From assembly GCA_034521445.1 (NCBI GenBank), contig JAXHMM010000017.1:210928-274927 (forward strand): a stretch of 64,000 bases of DNA. The letters run 5' to 3'. The DNA is from Balneolaceae bacterium. GTDB lineage: Bacteria; Bacteroidota; Rhodothermia; Balneolales; Balneolaceae. The translations under genes and the position numbers were made by a program. How positions within the stretch are numbered: position 1 is the stretch's first letter; every line of letters starts with the position of its first letter. The notes under the pieces were generated by a model. That model saw nothing but the letters and a program-made list of their open reading frames with translations, had not been told where the DNA came from and searched no databases. Below, piece by piece: positions 45,328 through 54,938 of this stretch.

Positions 45328-46365
45328 ATGCCCCGCTTCAGCATCGTCATCGTTACCTGGAACGCCCTCTCCCACCTGAAGACCTACCTTCCTTCGGTGG
45401 CCGCCACGGAGCACGATTCCTACGAGATCGTCATCGCCGACAACCATTCCACGGACGGGACGGCCAGCTGGGTGCGCAACCACTACCCGGAGGCTCGCCT
45501 GGCCCGCTTTGACGACAACTACGGCTATTGCGGGGGCAACAACCGCGCCGTGCCCTACACAAAGGGAGAGATCCTGATCTTCCTCAACAACGACGTGGCC
45601 GTCGAGCCCGACTGGCTGGATGCCCTCGACCGCGCCTTCCGCGAACGTCCGGAGACGGCGGCCCTGCAGCCCAAGATCCGCTCCTACCGCGAGCCCCGCC
45701 AATTCGAGTACGCCGGGGCGGCAGGGGGACACCTTGACCGTTACGGCTATCCCTTTTGCCGCGGGCGCATTTTCGACATGGTGGAGGAAGACCGCGGGCA
45801 GTACGACCAGCCTGCCCCGGTCTTCTGGGCCAGCGGCGCCGCCCTGGCCGTGCGCCGGGATTGTTTCGGGGAGGCGGGCGGATTTGACGAGGATTTCGAG
45901 TTTCACATGGACGAGATCGACCTCTGCTGGCGGCTCTGGCGCCGAGGCTGGGAGGTGCGCTGCGAGCCGGGAAGCGTGGTCTACCACCTGGGCGGAGGCT
46001 CCCTGCCCATGGACTCCCCCCGGAAGGTCTACTACAACTACCGCAACTCCCTGTTCATGCTCTGGAAGAACTACTCCACCGCCGCCCTGTGCACGAGACT
46101 GCCGGTTCGGGTGGGACTGGACAAGATCGCCGCCCTGCGGGCCCTGCTGCAGGGCAATACGCGGGAGTTCGGGGCCATTGTGCGCGCCTACCGCGATTTC
46201 CTGGGACAGCTGGCACACGTCCACCGCAAGCGCCGCGACCTGCGCGCCGCAGGTCTTCCCACGGCCGATCCTCCGGTCCTGCAGCCCTTTTCGGTGGTCT
46301 GGTCCTATTTCGTGTCCGGCCGGCGCACCTACGCTGATCTGCCGACATCCCGCCCCGGAAGCTAA
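45328..46365 (+). CDS. GT2-family glycosyltransferase
   Basis: A 345-residue GT-A glycosyltransferase of family GT2, rhamnosyltransferase-like. It starts with FSIVIVTWNALSHLKTYLPSVAA, IVIADNHSTDGTASWV, NYGYCGGNNRAVPYTKGEILIFLNNDVAVEPDW (the DxD-like NDD/NND site) and a late DEDFEFHMDEIDLCWRLWRRGWEVRC block with the catalytic ED. No export or anchor helix. Its substrates are unknown; surface polysaccharide or glycolipid synthesis is likely. About 110 bases separate it from the following USP gene. Confidence 0.9.
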   Translation: MPRFSIVIVTWNALSHLKTYLPSVAATEHDSYEIVIADNHSTDGTASWVRNHYPEARLARFDDNYGYCGGNNRAVPYTKGEILIFLNNDVAVEPDWLDALDRAFRERPETAALQPKIRSYREPRQFEYAGAAGGHLDRYGYPFCRGRIFDMVEEDRGQYDQPAPVFWASGAALAVRRDCFGEAGGFDEDFEFHMDEIDLCWRLWRRGWEVRCEPGSVVYHLGGGSLPMDSPRKVYYNYRNSLFMLWKNYSTAALCTRLPVRVGLDKIAALRALLQGNTREFGAIVRAYRDFLGQLAHVHRKRRDLRAAGLPTADPPVLQPFSVVWSYFVSGRRTYADLPTSRPGS

Positions 46366-46474
46366 TCCGCAAAAAAACGCCCGCGGCCCAGACGGACCCC
46401 AGGACGCAGAATTTTCACCGTTTCTGCCACAGATACCGCTACACTTCCAGCCGAACAATTCCTATTTTACCGAC

Positions 46475-47329
46475 GTGAACCGCATAGACACCATACTGTT
46501 TCCGACCGACCTGACGGACGACGCCCACATGGCCTTCGAATACGCCCTGGAAATGGCGCGCCGTACCGGGGCCCGGCTGCACATCCTGCACGCCATCGAG
46601 GAGCCCTACGATTTCGCCACCCGCCTGGAAGAGACCATGGAGGCCCTGGAAGAGAAGGCGTGGGAAACGATGGACCGGCTCAAGGCCCATATTCGCGAAC
46701 GCGAGAATTACAGCGACCTGCAGGTCGAATTCCACGTGGAGCGCGGCAGTCCCAAACCCGTAATTACGGCGCAGCTGGACAATATCAAACCCGACCTGAT
46801 GGTCATGGGCACCAAGAGCGAATCCAACCTCAAGCGGCTGCTCTTCGGGGACGTCACTTCCGATGTGATCCTGGAGGCGGACGTGCCCATCCTTACGGTA
46901 CCGGTGAACAGCAAGAAGCCCTACCTCGACCGTTTTCTCTTCGCCACCGATTTCCGGTCCGGCGACCTGGAGTCCCTTCGCAACACGGTGCACCTGGCCC
47001 GCCTCTGCGAGGCCGAAATCCATATCCTGCACGTCTCCCCCCAGAAAGACCTGGAGACCGAGATCAAATTCCGCGGCTTTGCCGACTACGTGACCGAAAA
47101 AGTGGACTTCGACAGCTTTACCTTCGTGCACGTGGAGGCGCCTCGCTTTACCGATGGCGTGGCCGAATACACCGACAAGAACCCGGTCTCCATGCTGGTC
47201 ATCACCCGCTACAAAAAGAAGTTCCTCTCCTCCCTTTTCCGCACCAGCGACACGCAGGGCCTGCCCCAGCAGATTCACATGCCCATGCTGGTGCTACTGA
47301 GCAGCGGGAATCAGCCCGACATCTCGTAG
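46475..47329 (+). CDS. Tandem universal stress protein (UspA)
   Basis: A 284-residue protein with two UspA domains. Domain 1: [40 protein letters not shown] and [37 protein letters not shown], containing the nucleotide-loop pattern G-x2-x-G. Domain 2: [37 protein letters not shown] to VLLSSGN, which is degenerate. The GTG at 46475 is the best start; an open frame continues far upstream through the glycosyltransferase gene but is non-coding there. The 3' end overlaps the convergent nfo gene by 19 bases. Confidence 0.9.
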   Translation: MNRIDTILFPTDLTDDAHMAFEYALEMARRTGARLHILHAIEEPYDFATRLEETMEALEEKAWETMDRLKAHIRERENYSDLQVEFHVERGSPKPVITAQLDNIKPDLMVMGTKSESNLKRLLFGDVTSDVILEADVPILTVPVNSKKPYLDRFLFATDFRSGDLESLRNTVHLARLCEAEIHILHVSPQKDLETEIKFRGFADYVTEKVDFDSFTFVHVEAPRFTDGVAEYTDKNPVSMLVITRYKKKFLSSLFRTSDTQGLPQQIHMPMLVLLSSGNQPDIS

Positions 47330-48153
47330 AGCAGGGCGATCTCCTGGTCCCAGCGGTCGGTCTCGGGCGTTTCCAGGATAAGAGGTATGCCGTCAAATCG
47401 CTCGTCTTCCATGATAAACCGGAAGCCGTCACGTCCTATGTGACCCTCGCCTATGGGGGCGTGGCGGTCCACCCTGCTGCCCAGCTCCTTCTTGGAGTCA
47501 TTCAGGTGCATGCCTTTCAGGTAGTCGAAACCCACCAGCGACTCAAACGCCCCGAAGGTCTCCCGGAAACCCTCATCGGTGGACAGCTCGTAGCCCGCCG
47601 CAAAGGCATGGCAGGTGTCAATGCAGACCCCCACACGCTCCTTGTCTTCCACCTGGTCGATAATTTCGGCCAGATGCTCAAATCGGTAACCCAGCGCCGT
47701 GCCCTGCCCCGCGGTGTTCTCAATCACGGCCGTCACTCCCTCGGTACGCTCCAGGGCCCAGTTCACCGAATCGGCGATGCGCGACAGGCACGCCTCCGGG
47801 GAGATCTGGTCGAGGTGGTTGCCCGGATGAAAATTCAGCAGGCGTATGCCCAGCTGTTCGCAGCGCTGCAGCTCGTCCAGAAAGGCGTTGCGCGACTTCC
47901 GGAGGCTGTCGTCCTCCGGGTGACCCAGGTTGATCAGGTAGGAGTCGTGCGGCATGACGTGGTCTATGTCATAGCCGTACTTTTCGCATTCGGCGGCAAA
48001 GCCGCTGATGTTCTCTTCGGTCAGCGGGGGACCCTCCCACTGTCGCTGGTTCTTGGTGAAAAGCGCGAAGGCCCTGGCTCCGATCTCATGGGCGCGTCCG
48101 GGCACGTTTTCCACGCCGCCTGCGGCGCTGACATGGGCTCCGATATATTTCAT
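47311..48153 (-). CDS. nfo: Endonuclease IV (AP endonuclease)
   Basis: A 280-residue Nfo: a TIM-barrel, trinuclear zinc apurinic endonuclease in base-excision repair. [106 protein letters not shown] give the nine conserved metal and active-site regions. Standard length. The convergent overlap with the USP gene is 19 bases. Confidence 0.96.
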   Translation of the reverse strand: MKYIGAHVSAAGGVENVPGRAHEIGARAFALFTKNQRQWEGPPLTEENISGFAAECEKYGYDIDHVMPHDSYLINLGHPEDDSLRKSRNAFLDELQRCEQLGIRLLNFHPGNHLDQISPEACLSRIADSVNWALERTEGVTAVIENTAGQGTALGYRFEHLAEIIDQVEDKERVGVCIDTCHAFAAGYELSTDEGFRETFGAFESLVGFDYLKGMHLNDSKKELGSRVDRHAPIGEGHIGRDGFRFIMEDERFDGIPLILETPETDRWDQEIALLYEMSG

Positions 48154-48328
48154 GGATGAATGGGGACTTGAGGTTGAACGGGATGTAATTTATACGGAAA
48201 ATAGGGGCTGGAGACCTTATTTCCAGATGTTCATCGAGCAAAACGGGGTGTTCATCGAAAAAAGTTCGCGGGGACCTGCCTGATGCTTTACTTGGCAGCG
48301 TGTTCAACCGCAACCAACCTTTACGGTA

Positions 48329-49003
48329 ATGAAATTTTCATCTTCTTCTCTTCTTACCCTGGCCCTCATGACCGCCGCCCTGCTGCTGACCGGCTGCGGC
48401 ATCCCCTCCGTGCACCCGCTCTACGAGCCGAAGGACCTGATCATGGACGAATCGCTTACCGGCTTGTGGGAGAGCGGCGACACCCGTTATATGGTGCAGT
48501 CCATTTCCCAGCTTCAGGACTCGGTGGACAAATACACCTCCGACCCTGACTACGATCGCACCACCGTAGACGTGGCCGGGCTGAGCGTGGACCATGACGC
48601 CCTGGAGGAATTCAGGGGCTTCGGCCTGGCCAACGCCTACCTGGTCTGGAATCCCGAGGAGGAAGAGCCGGAAAACGTCTTCCTGGCCGGCCTGCTGCGC
48701 GTGGGAAGTCACGACTACATGGACTTCTACCAGTTTGAGACGGGCGAGACGACCCTGGCCTTTCCCGTGCACGTCTTCCGGCAGGCCGAAATCAGGGGCG
48801 ACACGCTGGTCTTGCGTGACTTTGACGAGGACTTCCTGAAGGAGCTCATCAGCAACCGTCAGCTCCGCATCAAGCACGAGGTCTCCATGGACAACTTCCT
48901 GCTGACGGCGTCCCCCGCAGAGCTTCAGAAGTTCGTGCTTAAATACGCCGGGGATGAACGGGCCCTCTCCAACCGTACCAACACCTACACGCGGGTGCAA
49001 TGA
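48329..49003 (+). CDS. Lipoprotein of unknown function in a LytS/LytTR operon
   Basis: A 224-residue lipoprotein (signal MKFSSSSLLTLALMTAALLLTGC, Cys23). The mature part is soluble and rich in beta-strands and acidic residues, with GLWESGDTRYMVQSI near the start, but I do not recognise the family. Its stop overlaps the start of the histidine kinase by 4 bases (ATGA), so it belongs to the sensor operon and could be an accessory sensor or a target (inference). Confidence 0.8.
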   Translation: MKFSSSSLLTLALMTAALLLTGCGIPSVHPLYEPKDLIMDESLTGLWESGDTRYMVQSISQLQDSVDKYTSDPDYDRTTVDVAGLSVDHDALEEFRGFGLANAYLVWNPEEEEPENVFLAGLLRVGSHDYMDFYQFETGETTLAFPVHVFRQAEIRGDTLVLRDFDEDFLKELISNRQLRIKHEVSMDNFLLTASPAELQKFVLKYAGDERALSNRTNTYTRVQ

Positions 49004-50079
49004 GCCGACACCTCGCCGACATAGCGTCCTCCCTTCGTACTGCGCTCACCCACCGGTGGGCGCAGTACCTCTATTTCTGGGCCTTCTCCTTCCTGGTCCT
49101 CTCCCGCTACTTTGCCTACGACGGCACGGTCGGGGAAATCGACCTCATCTACACCGCCCTCTTCCACCTCAGCCTGGCCTTCTGCGTCTGCGTGAACAGC
49201 TATCTGCTCATACCGGTATATTTTGCCCGACGTAACTACCTGCTGTACATGGTATTGGCGGCAACACTTATGGTGGTTTCCACCTGGGTGAACATCGCCA
49301 CTTTCCGCTGGCTGGCCGACTGGATCTTCCCGGGCTACTACTTCATCTCCTACTACGAGTGGTACGACATCATCCAGTTCATGGTGGCCTACACCGCCAT
49401 CACCACCCTGCTGCAGCTATCCCGCGGCTGGTTCCGGGAGGCCGAGGTGCGCCAGGAGCTGGCCGAAGTGGAGCGCCGGCGCGTGCAGACCGAGCTGAAG
49501 GCGCTCAAGTCGCAGATCAACCCCCATTTCCTGTTCAACAGCCTCAACCACATCTACGCCATGGCGGTGCAGCGTTCTCCGGAGACCGCCCCCGCCGTGC
49601 TGCAGCTATCGGACCTGCTGCGCTACACCATCCGCAACATGAACCGTGAGACGGTGCCCCTGGAGGGGGAAATCGCCTACCTGGAGCAGTACGTGGAGCT
49701 CTACCGCAGCCGCATCCACCACCCCGACAGAGTCTCTTTCACGGTTGAGGGCGATCCGGGCGAGCACGACGTCGCCCCCCTGCTGCTCATCGTCTTTGTG
49801 GAAAACTGCTTCAAGCACGGCAGCGTGAGCCGGGAGGGCGACCGTATTGAGATCACCCTGGACATCCGCGACGGCCGTCTTCGGCTGGAGACCCGCAACA
49901 GCGTGGAGGGGGAACGGGAGCTGCCGGAGGAGGAAGGCGGGCTGGGACTGGAGAACGCCCGGCGCAGGCTGCAACTGCTCTACCCGCAGCGCCACAGGCT
50001 GGAGATGAATCCCTCCCCTGAACACTTCAAGCTGGTCCTGGAACTGGATCTGAAATCGAAAGCCATTCCCGACTCATGA
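49000..50079 (+). CDS. LytS-type sensor histidine kinase
   Basis: A 359-residue membrane kinase of the His_kinase/LytS type. Four N-terminal helices (about 22-40, 49-75, 81-100, 123-141), then a coiled coil (REAEVRQELAEVERRRVQTELKALK) and the phospho-acceptor motif SQINPHFLFNSLNHIYAMA with His176. The HATPase core shows VENCFKHG and GGLGLENARRRLQLLY. It probably phosphorylates the LytTR regulator encoded next, overlapping by 4 bases. The ligand sensed is unknown. Confidence 0.93.
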   Translation: MSRHLADIASSLRTALTHRWAQYLYFWAFSFLVLSRYFAYDGTVGEIDLIYTALFHLSLAFCVCVNSYLLIPVYFARRNYLLYMVLAATLMVVSTWVNIATFRWLADWIFPGYYFISYYEWYDIIQFMVAYTAITTLLQLSRGWFREAEVRQELAEVERRRVQTELKALKSQINPHFLFNSLNHIYAMAVQRSPETAPAVLQLSDLLRYTIRNMNRETVPLEGEIAYLEQYVELYRSRIHHPDRVSFTVEGDPGEHDVAPLLLIVFVENCFKHGSVSREGDRIEITLDIRDGRLRLETRNSVEGERELPEEEGGLGLENARRRLQLLYPQRHRLEMNPSPEHFKLVLELDLKSKAIPDS

Positions 50080-50762
50080 ACCGCATTTTGACCTGCATGG
50101 TGGTGGACGACGAACCCTCGGCGCAGAAGGTACTGCTGCAGTACATCGCAGACGCACCCCAATTGCAAGCCGGCCCGGTCTGCAGCGACGCCCTGGAGGC
50201 CCTGGAAAAGCTGCGGCAGGAGAAGGTGGACCTGCTCCTGCTGGACGTCAACATGCCGCGCCTTTCGGGCATCAGCCTGCTGCGCTCCCTGGACGACCCT
50301 CCGCCGGTGATCCTGACCACGGCCTACGACGACTACGCCCTGGAGGGCTACGAGCTGGACCTGGTGGACTACCTGCTGAAGCCCTTCTCCTTCGAGCGCT
50401 TCCTGAAGGCGGTGCGCAAGGCCGAGGAGCGCACCGGCCGCGAGGGCTCCGCCGAGAAATTTCTGATGGTAAAAGCCGATAAGAAAAGCTGGAAGGTGGA
50501 CCTGGAGGAGATCCTCTACATCGAGTCCCTCGGCGACTACGTGACCGTGCACACCCCCCATCGCAAGCTCACCACCTACGACTCCCTCAAGAACCTGCAG
50601 GAGACCTTGCCCGGGGAGCTGTTCATGCGGGCGCACAAATCCTACCTGGTCGCCCTGGCGCATATCGACTACATGGAAGGGAACCGCCTGTTTGTGGAGG
50701 AAACCGAGATTCCCATCGGCGCGACCTACCGAGATGAGGTCAAACGGCGCCTGCAGGCCTAA
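50076..50762 (+). CDS. LytTR-family response regulator
   Basis: A 228-residue regulator: receiver domain (CMVVDDEPSAQ, phospho-acceptor Asp57 in LLLLDVNMPRLSG, TTAYDDYALEGYELDLVDYLLKPFS) and a LytTR DNA-binding domain (about 125-228, KSWKVDLEEILYIESLGDYVTVHTPHRKLTTYDSL ... FMRAHKSYLVAL). It should bind direct-repeat sites ahead of its targets. Third gene of the lipoprotein-LytS-LytTR operon, which ends at the hairpin just past its stop. Confidence 0.95.
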   Translation: MNRILTCMVVDDEPSAQKVLLQYIADAPQLQAGPVCSDALEALEKLRQEKVDLLLLDVNMPRLSGISLLRSLDDPPPVILTTAYDDYALEGYELDLVDYLLKPFSFERFLKAVRKAEERTGREGSAEKFLMVKADKKSWKVDLEEILYIESLGDYVTVHTPHRKLTTYDSLKNLQETLPGELFMRAHKSYLVALAHIDYMEGNRLFVEETEIPIGATYRDEVKRRLQA

Positions 50763-50767
50763 AAAAA

Positions 50768-50784
50768 GGCCGGCCGAGCCGGCC
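50768..50784 (-). terminator. Rho-independent terminator of the DUF302 gene
   Basis: GGCCGGC / GCCGGCC stem with a 3-base loop. Read on the minus strand it is followed by TTTTTTTA, ending the DUF302 transcript. On the plus strand the same hairpin follows the response-regulator stop by 5 bases but lacks a T-tract, so it is stronger in the minus direction. Confidence 0.75.
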
Positions 50785-50813
50785 ATAAACCTGAGCTGAA
50801 GTCGCCGCCTTTT

Positions 50814-51200
50814 TCACAGGCTCTCGATGATTTTCCGGAGACGCTCCCGCACCTCGGTGGCCACCTCCCCCAGCTCGTCGTTGTCGATGGCCTGCATGGA
50901 GGCGACCGGGTCCACCGCCGACACCTCCACCCTGCCCGGTTCGCGCTCCTGCACGATCACATTGCAGGGCAGCATGGTGCCGATCTTGTCCTCGGACTGT
51001 ATGGCCTCCCAGGCCAGGGGCGGGTTGCAGGCGCCCAGGATGCGGTAGTTGTACATCTCCCGGTCCAGCTTCTTTTTCATGGTCTCCTTGACGTCGATCT
51101 CGGTCAGGATGCCGAAACCGTCCTCTTTCAGCTTACCGGTGACCTTCTCGATGGCCTCCTCGAAACCGGTGTCCAGCGTGGCGGTAAAATAGTAGCTCAT
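50814..51200 (-). CDS. DUF302-family protein
   Basis: A 128-residue DUF302 domain protein: FEEAIEKVTGKLKEDGFGILTEIDVKETMKKKLDREMYNYRILGACNPPLAWEAIQSEDKIGTMLPCNVIVQE, seen in parts, with the family's GACNPPLA and LLPCNVIV blocks. No signal peptide. DUF302 proteins have a small alpha/beta fold and no proven enzymatic role. Monocistronic, ending at a T-tracted hairpin. Confidence 0.9.
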   Translation of the reverse strand: MSYYFTATLDTGFEEAIEKVTGKLKEDGFGILTEIDVKETMKKKLDREMYNYRILGACNPPLAWEAIQSEDKIGTMLPCNVIVQEREPGRVEVSAVDPVASMQAIDNDELGEVATEVRERLRKIIESL

Positions 51201-51274
51201 GGCGATGGGACTCTTGGGTTGGGAATGGGTTCTGTCAGGTGATAAAAACCCAAGCGGGAGGCAAATCGTTTGTG

Positions 51275-52076
51275 TTAGCCCATGACGATGTCACGGCGAC
51301 GATAGAGCAGCAGCCCGAGGGCGAGCACAATGGCCGTAAAGAAGAAATTCTCCCCGATCACACTCCAGTAAAGTCCCATATCGGGGTCGATCACGTTGTT
51401 TTGGATGCCCCACTGGATGAGCGGTTCACTGAGGGTGGCCGGGTTAAGGTAATAAAGCAGGTAGCCCAGCCACTGCACGGCCAGGTAATCGGCCGAAATC
51501 ATGGAACCGAATACGCCGCCGAAGGTCCACAAGATGAAGGCGATGCCGCCTCCCAGCATGGGTACCAGGTAGAGCGAGAGCACGAAGGAGATGGCGGTGT
51601 AGACCGTAAGCTGCGCCAGGTTGAAAGCCACCCCGCTGCCGAAAAGCGCGGTGAAGGGGATATCCCATATCAGCATGAATACGCCCATCAGCGCCACCCC
51701 TACAAGCAGGAAAGCCGTAATGAGGCAGCCATACCCCGGCCATCTTGCCCAGCAGGAACTGCGTGCGGCTCACCGGCTTGGCCAGGACGCCCACAACGGT
51801 CTTGTTTTTCTTTTCCCAGTGCACCGCGGCCGCCCCGAAGATGATGCCGAAGAGGATGGAGAAGATGGACCAGGGACCGAAGAGGTTGTCCAACAGGCTG
51901 GCCTGCCGCGAGCGGACATCGGCCGGATTGAGTTCCGGCATCTGGTTCATCAGGGTGTAGAAACCGTAGCCGTTGCCCAGCAGAATAAACACAAAAATAA
52001 AGAGCAACAGGTAGAGGATCTTCCTGGATAGAAGCTCCCGGACGGTATTGAACGTAATCAGCTTGATGTTGGTCAT
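51275..52076 (-). pseudogene. ABC-2-type permease, interrupted by a +1 frameshift
   Basis: A NosY/ABC-2 permease of about 267 residues with six helices, in two reading frames. Frame one (from 52076): KLITFNTVRELLSRKILYLLLFIFVFILLGNGYGF ... KKNKTVVGVLAKPVSRTQFLLGKMAGVW, then garbage. Frame two resumes as LITAFLLVGVALMGVFMLIWDIPFTALFG to the end at 51275. The switch lies at about 51720-51731, and 51275-52076 is 3n+1, so one base is extra. Either true inactivation or a base-calling error. It overlaps the ATPase stop by 4 bases, in an operon with TlpA. Confidence 0.85.
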
Positions 52077-53032
52077 GACTGGGCGGCCTCCTCTTCCTCT
52101 TCAGCTTTGGATTCCGACGACTCCAGCTCCATGTAGCGCTCCTCCAGGGAGCGGGTGCTGGGATTCAGGCGCAGAATATTGACCTGCAGGTCCAGCAGCG
52201 TGCGGATCACCTCCTCCTTGCGCCCACCGTCGCACTCGATCACATGCAGATCCAGCTCCTGGCGGACCGACACCCCCTCCCCGCCCAGCCGGCCGGCGTA
52301 ACTCTCCTGCCAGCCCTCCACCTCGATCTTCCAGCGGTCCTCCGAAGCGGTAAGCTCGTGAATATCACCCGACATGACCACCTGGCCCTCCCGGATCATG
52401 ATTACGTGGTCGCAGAGCCTTTCAATATCCGTAAGGTTGTGGCTGCTGAAGAAGACCGTCTTGCCCGCCTGCTTCTCCTGCAGTACGCGGTCGCCGATCA
52501 CCTTGCGCCCCTGCGGGTCCAGTCCCGTGAACGGCTCATCCAGGATCAGCAGATCGGGATCGTGCATCAGGGCCTGGGCCACGCCTAGCCGCTGGCGCAT
52601 ACCCTTGGAAAAATGTTTGACCTTTTTTTCGCGGGCATTGGACAGTCCCATACGCTCCAACTCCTCCTCGATGCGCCCCTCCAGGCCGTTTTCGGGCAGG
52701 CCGGCCAGGCGGCCATAGAAACGGAGGGCGGCCTGCGGCTTCAGGAAATCATAGGTATGAAAAATCTCGGACTGGTAGCCCAGCCGGCGGCGCACCTCCG
52801 GGTTGCAGGGATCCTCCCCGAACAGGGACACGCTGCCCTCGTCCGGCATCAGCATGCCCAGCAGGCAGTGGATGGTGGTGGTCTTGCCCGCCCCGTTGGG
52901 ACCGATCAGACCCATCACCATTCCCTGCGGCACCTCGCAGGAGAGGCCGTCCACCGCCTTGAACTTATGGATGCTGAACCCAATACGGTAGCTCTTGCTC
53001 AGGTTCTGTATGGATACGGCCGGTATGCTCAT
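52073..53032 (-). CDS. ABC transporter ATP-binding protein (ABC-2/NosF-like)
   Basis: A 319-residue ABC ATPase: Walker A LIGPNGAGKTTTIHCLLG, signature FSKGMRQRLGVAQAL, Walker B DLLILDEPFTGLDP, switch FFSSHNLTDIE. A C-terminal extension of about 90 residues (from VMSGDIHELTASEDRW) is typical of ABC-2 exporters of the CcmA/NosF type. It ends in an acidic tail. One base after the TlpA stop; its partner permease (next gene) is frameshifted, so transport may be inactive in this copy. Confidence 0.92.
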   Translation of the reverse strand: MSIPAVSIQNLSKSYRIGFSIHKFKAVDGLSCEVPQGMVMGLIGPNGAGKTTTIHCLLGMLMPDEGSVSLFGEDPCNPEVRRRLGYQSEIFHTYDFLKPQAALRFYGRLAGLPENGLEGRIEEELERMGLSNAREKKVKHFSKGMRQRLGVAQALMHDPDLLILDEPFTGLDPQGRKVIGDRVLQEKQAGKTVFFSSHNLTDIERLCDHVIMIREGQVVMSGDIHELTASEDRWKIEVEGWQESYAGRLGGEGVSVRQELDLHVIECDGGRKEEVIRTLLDLQVNILRLNPSTRSLEERYMELESSESKAEEEEEAAQS

Positions 53033-53033
53033 G

Positions 53034-53561
53034 TCAGTTGTCCCCCATACGCTGGTTCACCACATACTCCCAGCTCTGCTGAAAACCCACCCCGGTCTGC
53101 AGCACCTGTCCGGTGCTGTCCACCAGGAAAGAAGTCGGCAGGGCCTGCACGCGATAGCGCTGCGACACCGAACCGTCCTCGTCCAGCAGGATGGTAAAAG
53201 GAACCGGATTCTGGTTGAGATAGGTCTTGACGGTCTGCGGCTCCTCGCTGACGCTGATGGCCACAATGCCAAAGCCATCGGCGGAATGCTCCTCGTAGAG
53301 CTTGGCCATAAGCGGCATCTCCTGGCGGCAAGGACCGCACCAGGTGGCCCAGAAATTTACCCAGGTAAGCTCGTGCGCCTCAATGTAGGCCTGCAGCTCC
53401 ACCGGCGTACCCGTCGTGTCGGGGAGGGTAAACGATTCAAGGGTCTCCCCCTGCCCGAAAGCCAGGCCCGGGTTGTTGCGCACGTTGTTCTTGACCGTAA
53501 AGGAGACGGCGGCGAATACCACCAGCGCCACCAGAAATCCCAACCAACGTTTGTCCGGCAT
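53034..53561 (-). CDS. TlpA/ResA-like membrane thioredoxin
   Basis: A 175-residue thioredoxin-fold protein anchored by an N-terminal helix (LGFLVALVVFAAVSFTV) with the active site WC75GPC78 in NFWATWCGPCRQEMP. The FTLPDTTGTPVEL and ALPTSFLVDSTGQV blocks are typical of TlpA/ResA proteins, which reduce disulfides outside the cytoplasm, often for cytochrome c maturation. First gene of the operon with the ABC ATPase and permease; a TATTTTTG box lies upstream. Confidence 0.92.
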   Translation of the reverse strand: MPDKRWLGFLVALVVFAAVSFTVKNNVRNNPGLAFGQGETLESFTLPDTTGTPVELQAYIEAHELTWVNFWATWCGPCRQEMPLMAKLYEEHSADGFGIVAISVSEEPQTVKTYLNQNPVPFTILLDEDGSVSQRYRVQALPTSFLVDSTGQVLQTGVGFQQSWEYVVNQRMGDN

Positions 53562-53596
53562 GGTGCTATTGCTTGCTTACGATTTTCCTCATGGTA

Positions 53597-53604
53597 CAAA
53601 AATA
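53597..53604 (-). promoter_or_regulatory. -7 box (TATTTTTG) of the TlpA-ABC operon
   Basis: Read on the minus strand the sequence is TATTTTTG, an exact TAnnTTTG match 36 bases before the TlpA ATG. The -33 region is A-rich on the plus strand (T-rich on the minus) but has no perfect TTG at the usual spacing. Confidence 0.45.
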
Positions 53605-53700
53605 TTGAACAGTTGGAAAATGAAAGAAAACACAATCCTGGCAGGTCACCTATTTGTGCGTGCGTTGATCGGTATACTTCCCATCAGACCATTCCACGAT

Positions 53701-54912
53701 TCAATTTATTGGCTCCATCTGAATTTTATGGCGCTGAACCGTCAGCACGCCCTTCTCCCAATCCCTGTCACGTACATACATGGAGCCGTTCCTCACCGTC
53801 TCGATTTCCAGTGAGCGGGGCCAGTCAAATTTCGCGAGAAGCTCCCCGGAATCTTTCAGTACCCACCAGGTATAGGTATCCGGGTCTTCGGTGATGGTCG
53901 ATACCCACAGCCTATTATCATCATCCGCCAAGATGGAATGCAAGGCTGGCCAGTGATCCCCAAATTCGACATCCGCCATACTTGTCCGGAAATCATCACT
54001 GTGGTCTTCAAAAACTTGTTCACGATCCACGGAGGCATGTTCATATGGATAATAGAAAGAGCGTTGGGTCGAGTCTTTAACATCCATGGCATGAATCAGG
54101 AATTGCGAAGTATTTGCACGATAAATAATGCCATCGGGGGAAACGGTAACAATACCCTCATCGGATGGGCTATTCTCATTCAAGGCCATATGAGATAATT
54201 TCTCCAAGACCGATTGGAATAATTCATCCGAGGTGAGATTTCCATTCTCATCCAATGAATAATACCTTAAATAGGTTCTTTCTGACTCAGAAAGCTTTCG
54301 AACGTCAGCCGGAGAAAGCCCTCCAATCAGAATACTGCCATTTCTCAAGGGCAGCACAGAGTTAATCGTTCCCAATACTATTTTCCCCTGGTCATTTGTT
54401 AGTTCTGTCAGATTTAAATTTACCACATGTACATCATAGGAGTCGAGATTGAACCATTGAATACGTTTCAGTGAATAACCATATGTCATCAATCGATCTC
54501 CATCCATGCGAATGGTGCTCATATCTATAAATTCACCGGGCCCTCTGCCCTCTCCTCCGATTTTGGTAAGTAACGCGCCATCGGGATTGTATACATGAAT
54601 ATTTTCTTCCAGGCGGTCCATTATATACACCCGACCCTTTCTATCTACACTGACGGTGTTATAATGATGTCCGCTTGCCGACATGATGGGGTTTAGGTAT
54701 ATCTCCCCGTATATTTCCCGGGGGGTGAAACTGATTTCATACGGAGGGGGTTGGGAGGGGTCCAGGGCCGTCAAATTTTCCTTCTCCTGGAGGTGAGCGG
54801 GGATTTTCAGGGTATCCGAAGAGAGGGCTTCTGATATATGTTCACTGCCGGGATTATCAACAGTACATCCAATGAAGGTTGTTATTACCAGTAGGCAATA
54901 AATTCTATTCAT
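53701..54912 (-). CDS. 6-bladed beta-propeller lipoprotein, copy 1
   Basis: A 403-residue lipoprotein (signal MNRIYCLLVITTFIGC, Cys16) with a predicted 6-bladed beta-propeller: repeated blocks such as GRVYIMDRLEENIHVYNPDGALLTKIGGEGRGPGEF and NRLWVSTITEDPDTYTWWVLKDSGELLAKFDWP. Clearly paralogous to the gene at 55305-56507, whose matching segment reads ERIWVSTITENQDTYDWWVLDNQGSLLARFQWP. AT-rich compared with the rest of the window. Start at 54912, since the in-frame ATG at 54954 lies inside the leader hairpin. The family is common in Bacteroidota; function unknown. Confidence 0.85.
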   Translation of the reverse strand: MNRIYCLLVITTFIGCTVDNPGSEHISEALSSDTLKIPAHLQEKENLTALDPSQPPPYEISFTPREIYGEIYLNPIMSASGHHYNTVSVDRKGRVYIMDRLEENIHVYNPDGALLTKIGGEGRGPGEFIDMSTIRMDGDRLMTYGYSLKRIQWFNLDSYDVHVVNLNLTELTNDQGKIVLGTINSVLPLRNGSILIGGLSPADVRKLSESERTYLRYYSLDENGNLTSDELFQSVLEKLSHMALNENSPSDEGIVTVSPDGIIYRANTSQFLIHAMDVKDSTQRSFYYPYEHASVDREQVFEDHSDDFRTSMADVEFGDHWPALHSILADDDNRLWVSTITEDPDTYTWWVLKDSGELLAKFDWPRSLEIETVRNGSMYVRDRDWEKGVLTVQRHKIQMEPIN

Positions 54913-54938
54913 ACAGATGATTTCAGGTTCAATAAAAT

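Noticed and set aside
45620..46474. Open frame joining the glycosyltransferase region to the universal stress protein
   Set aside because: The upstream part runs inside the GT2 gene in another frame and has no family resemblance; the USP starts at the GTG at 46475, so no fusion is claimed.
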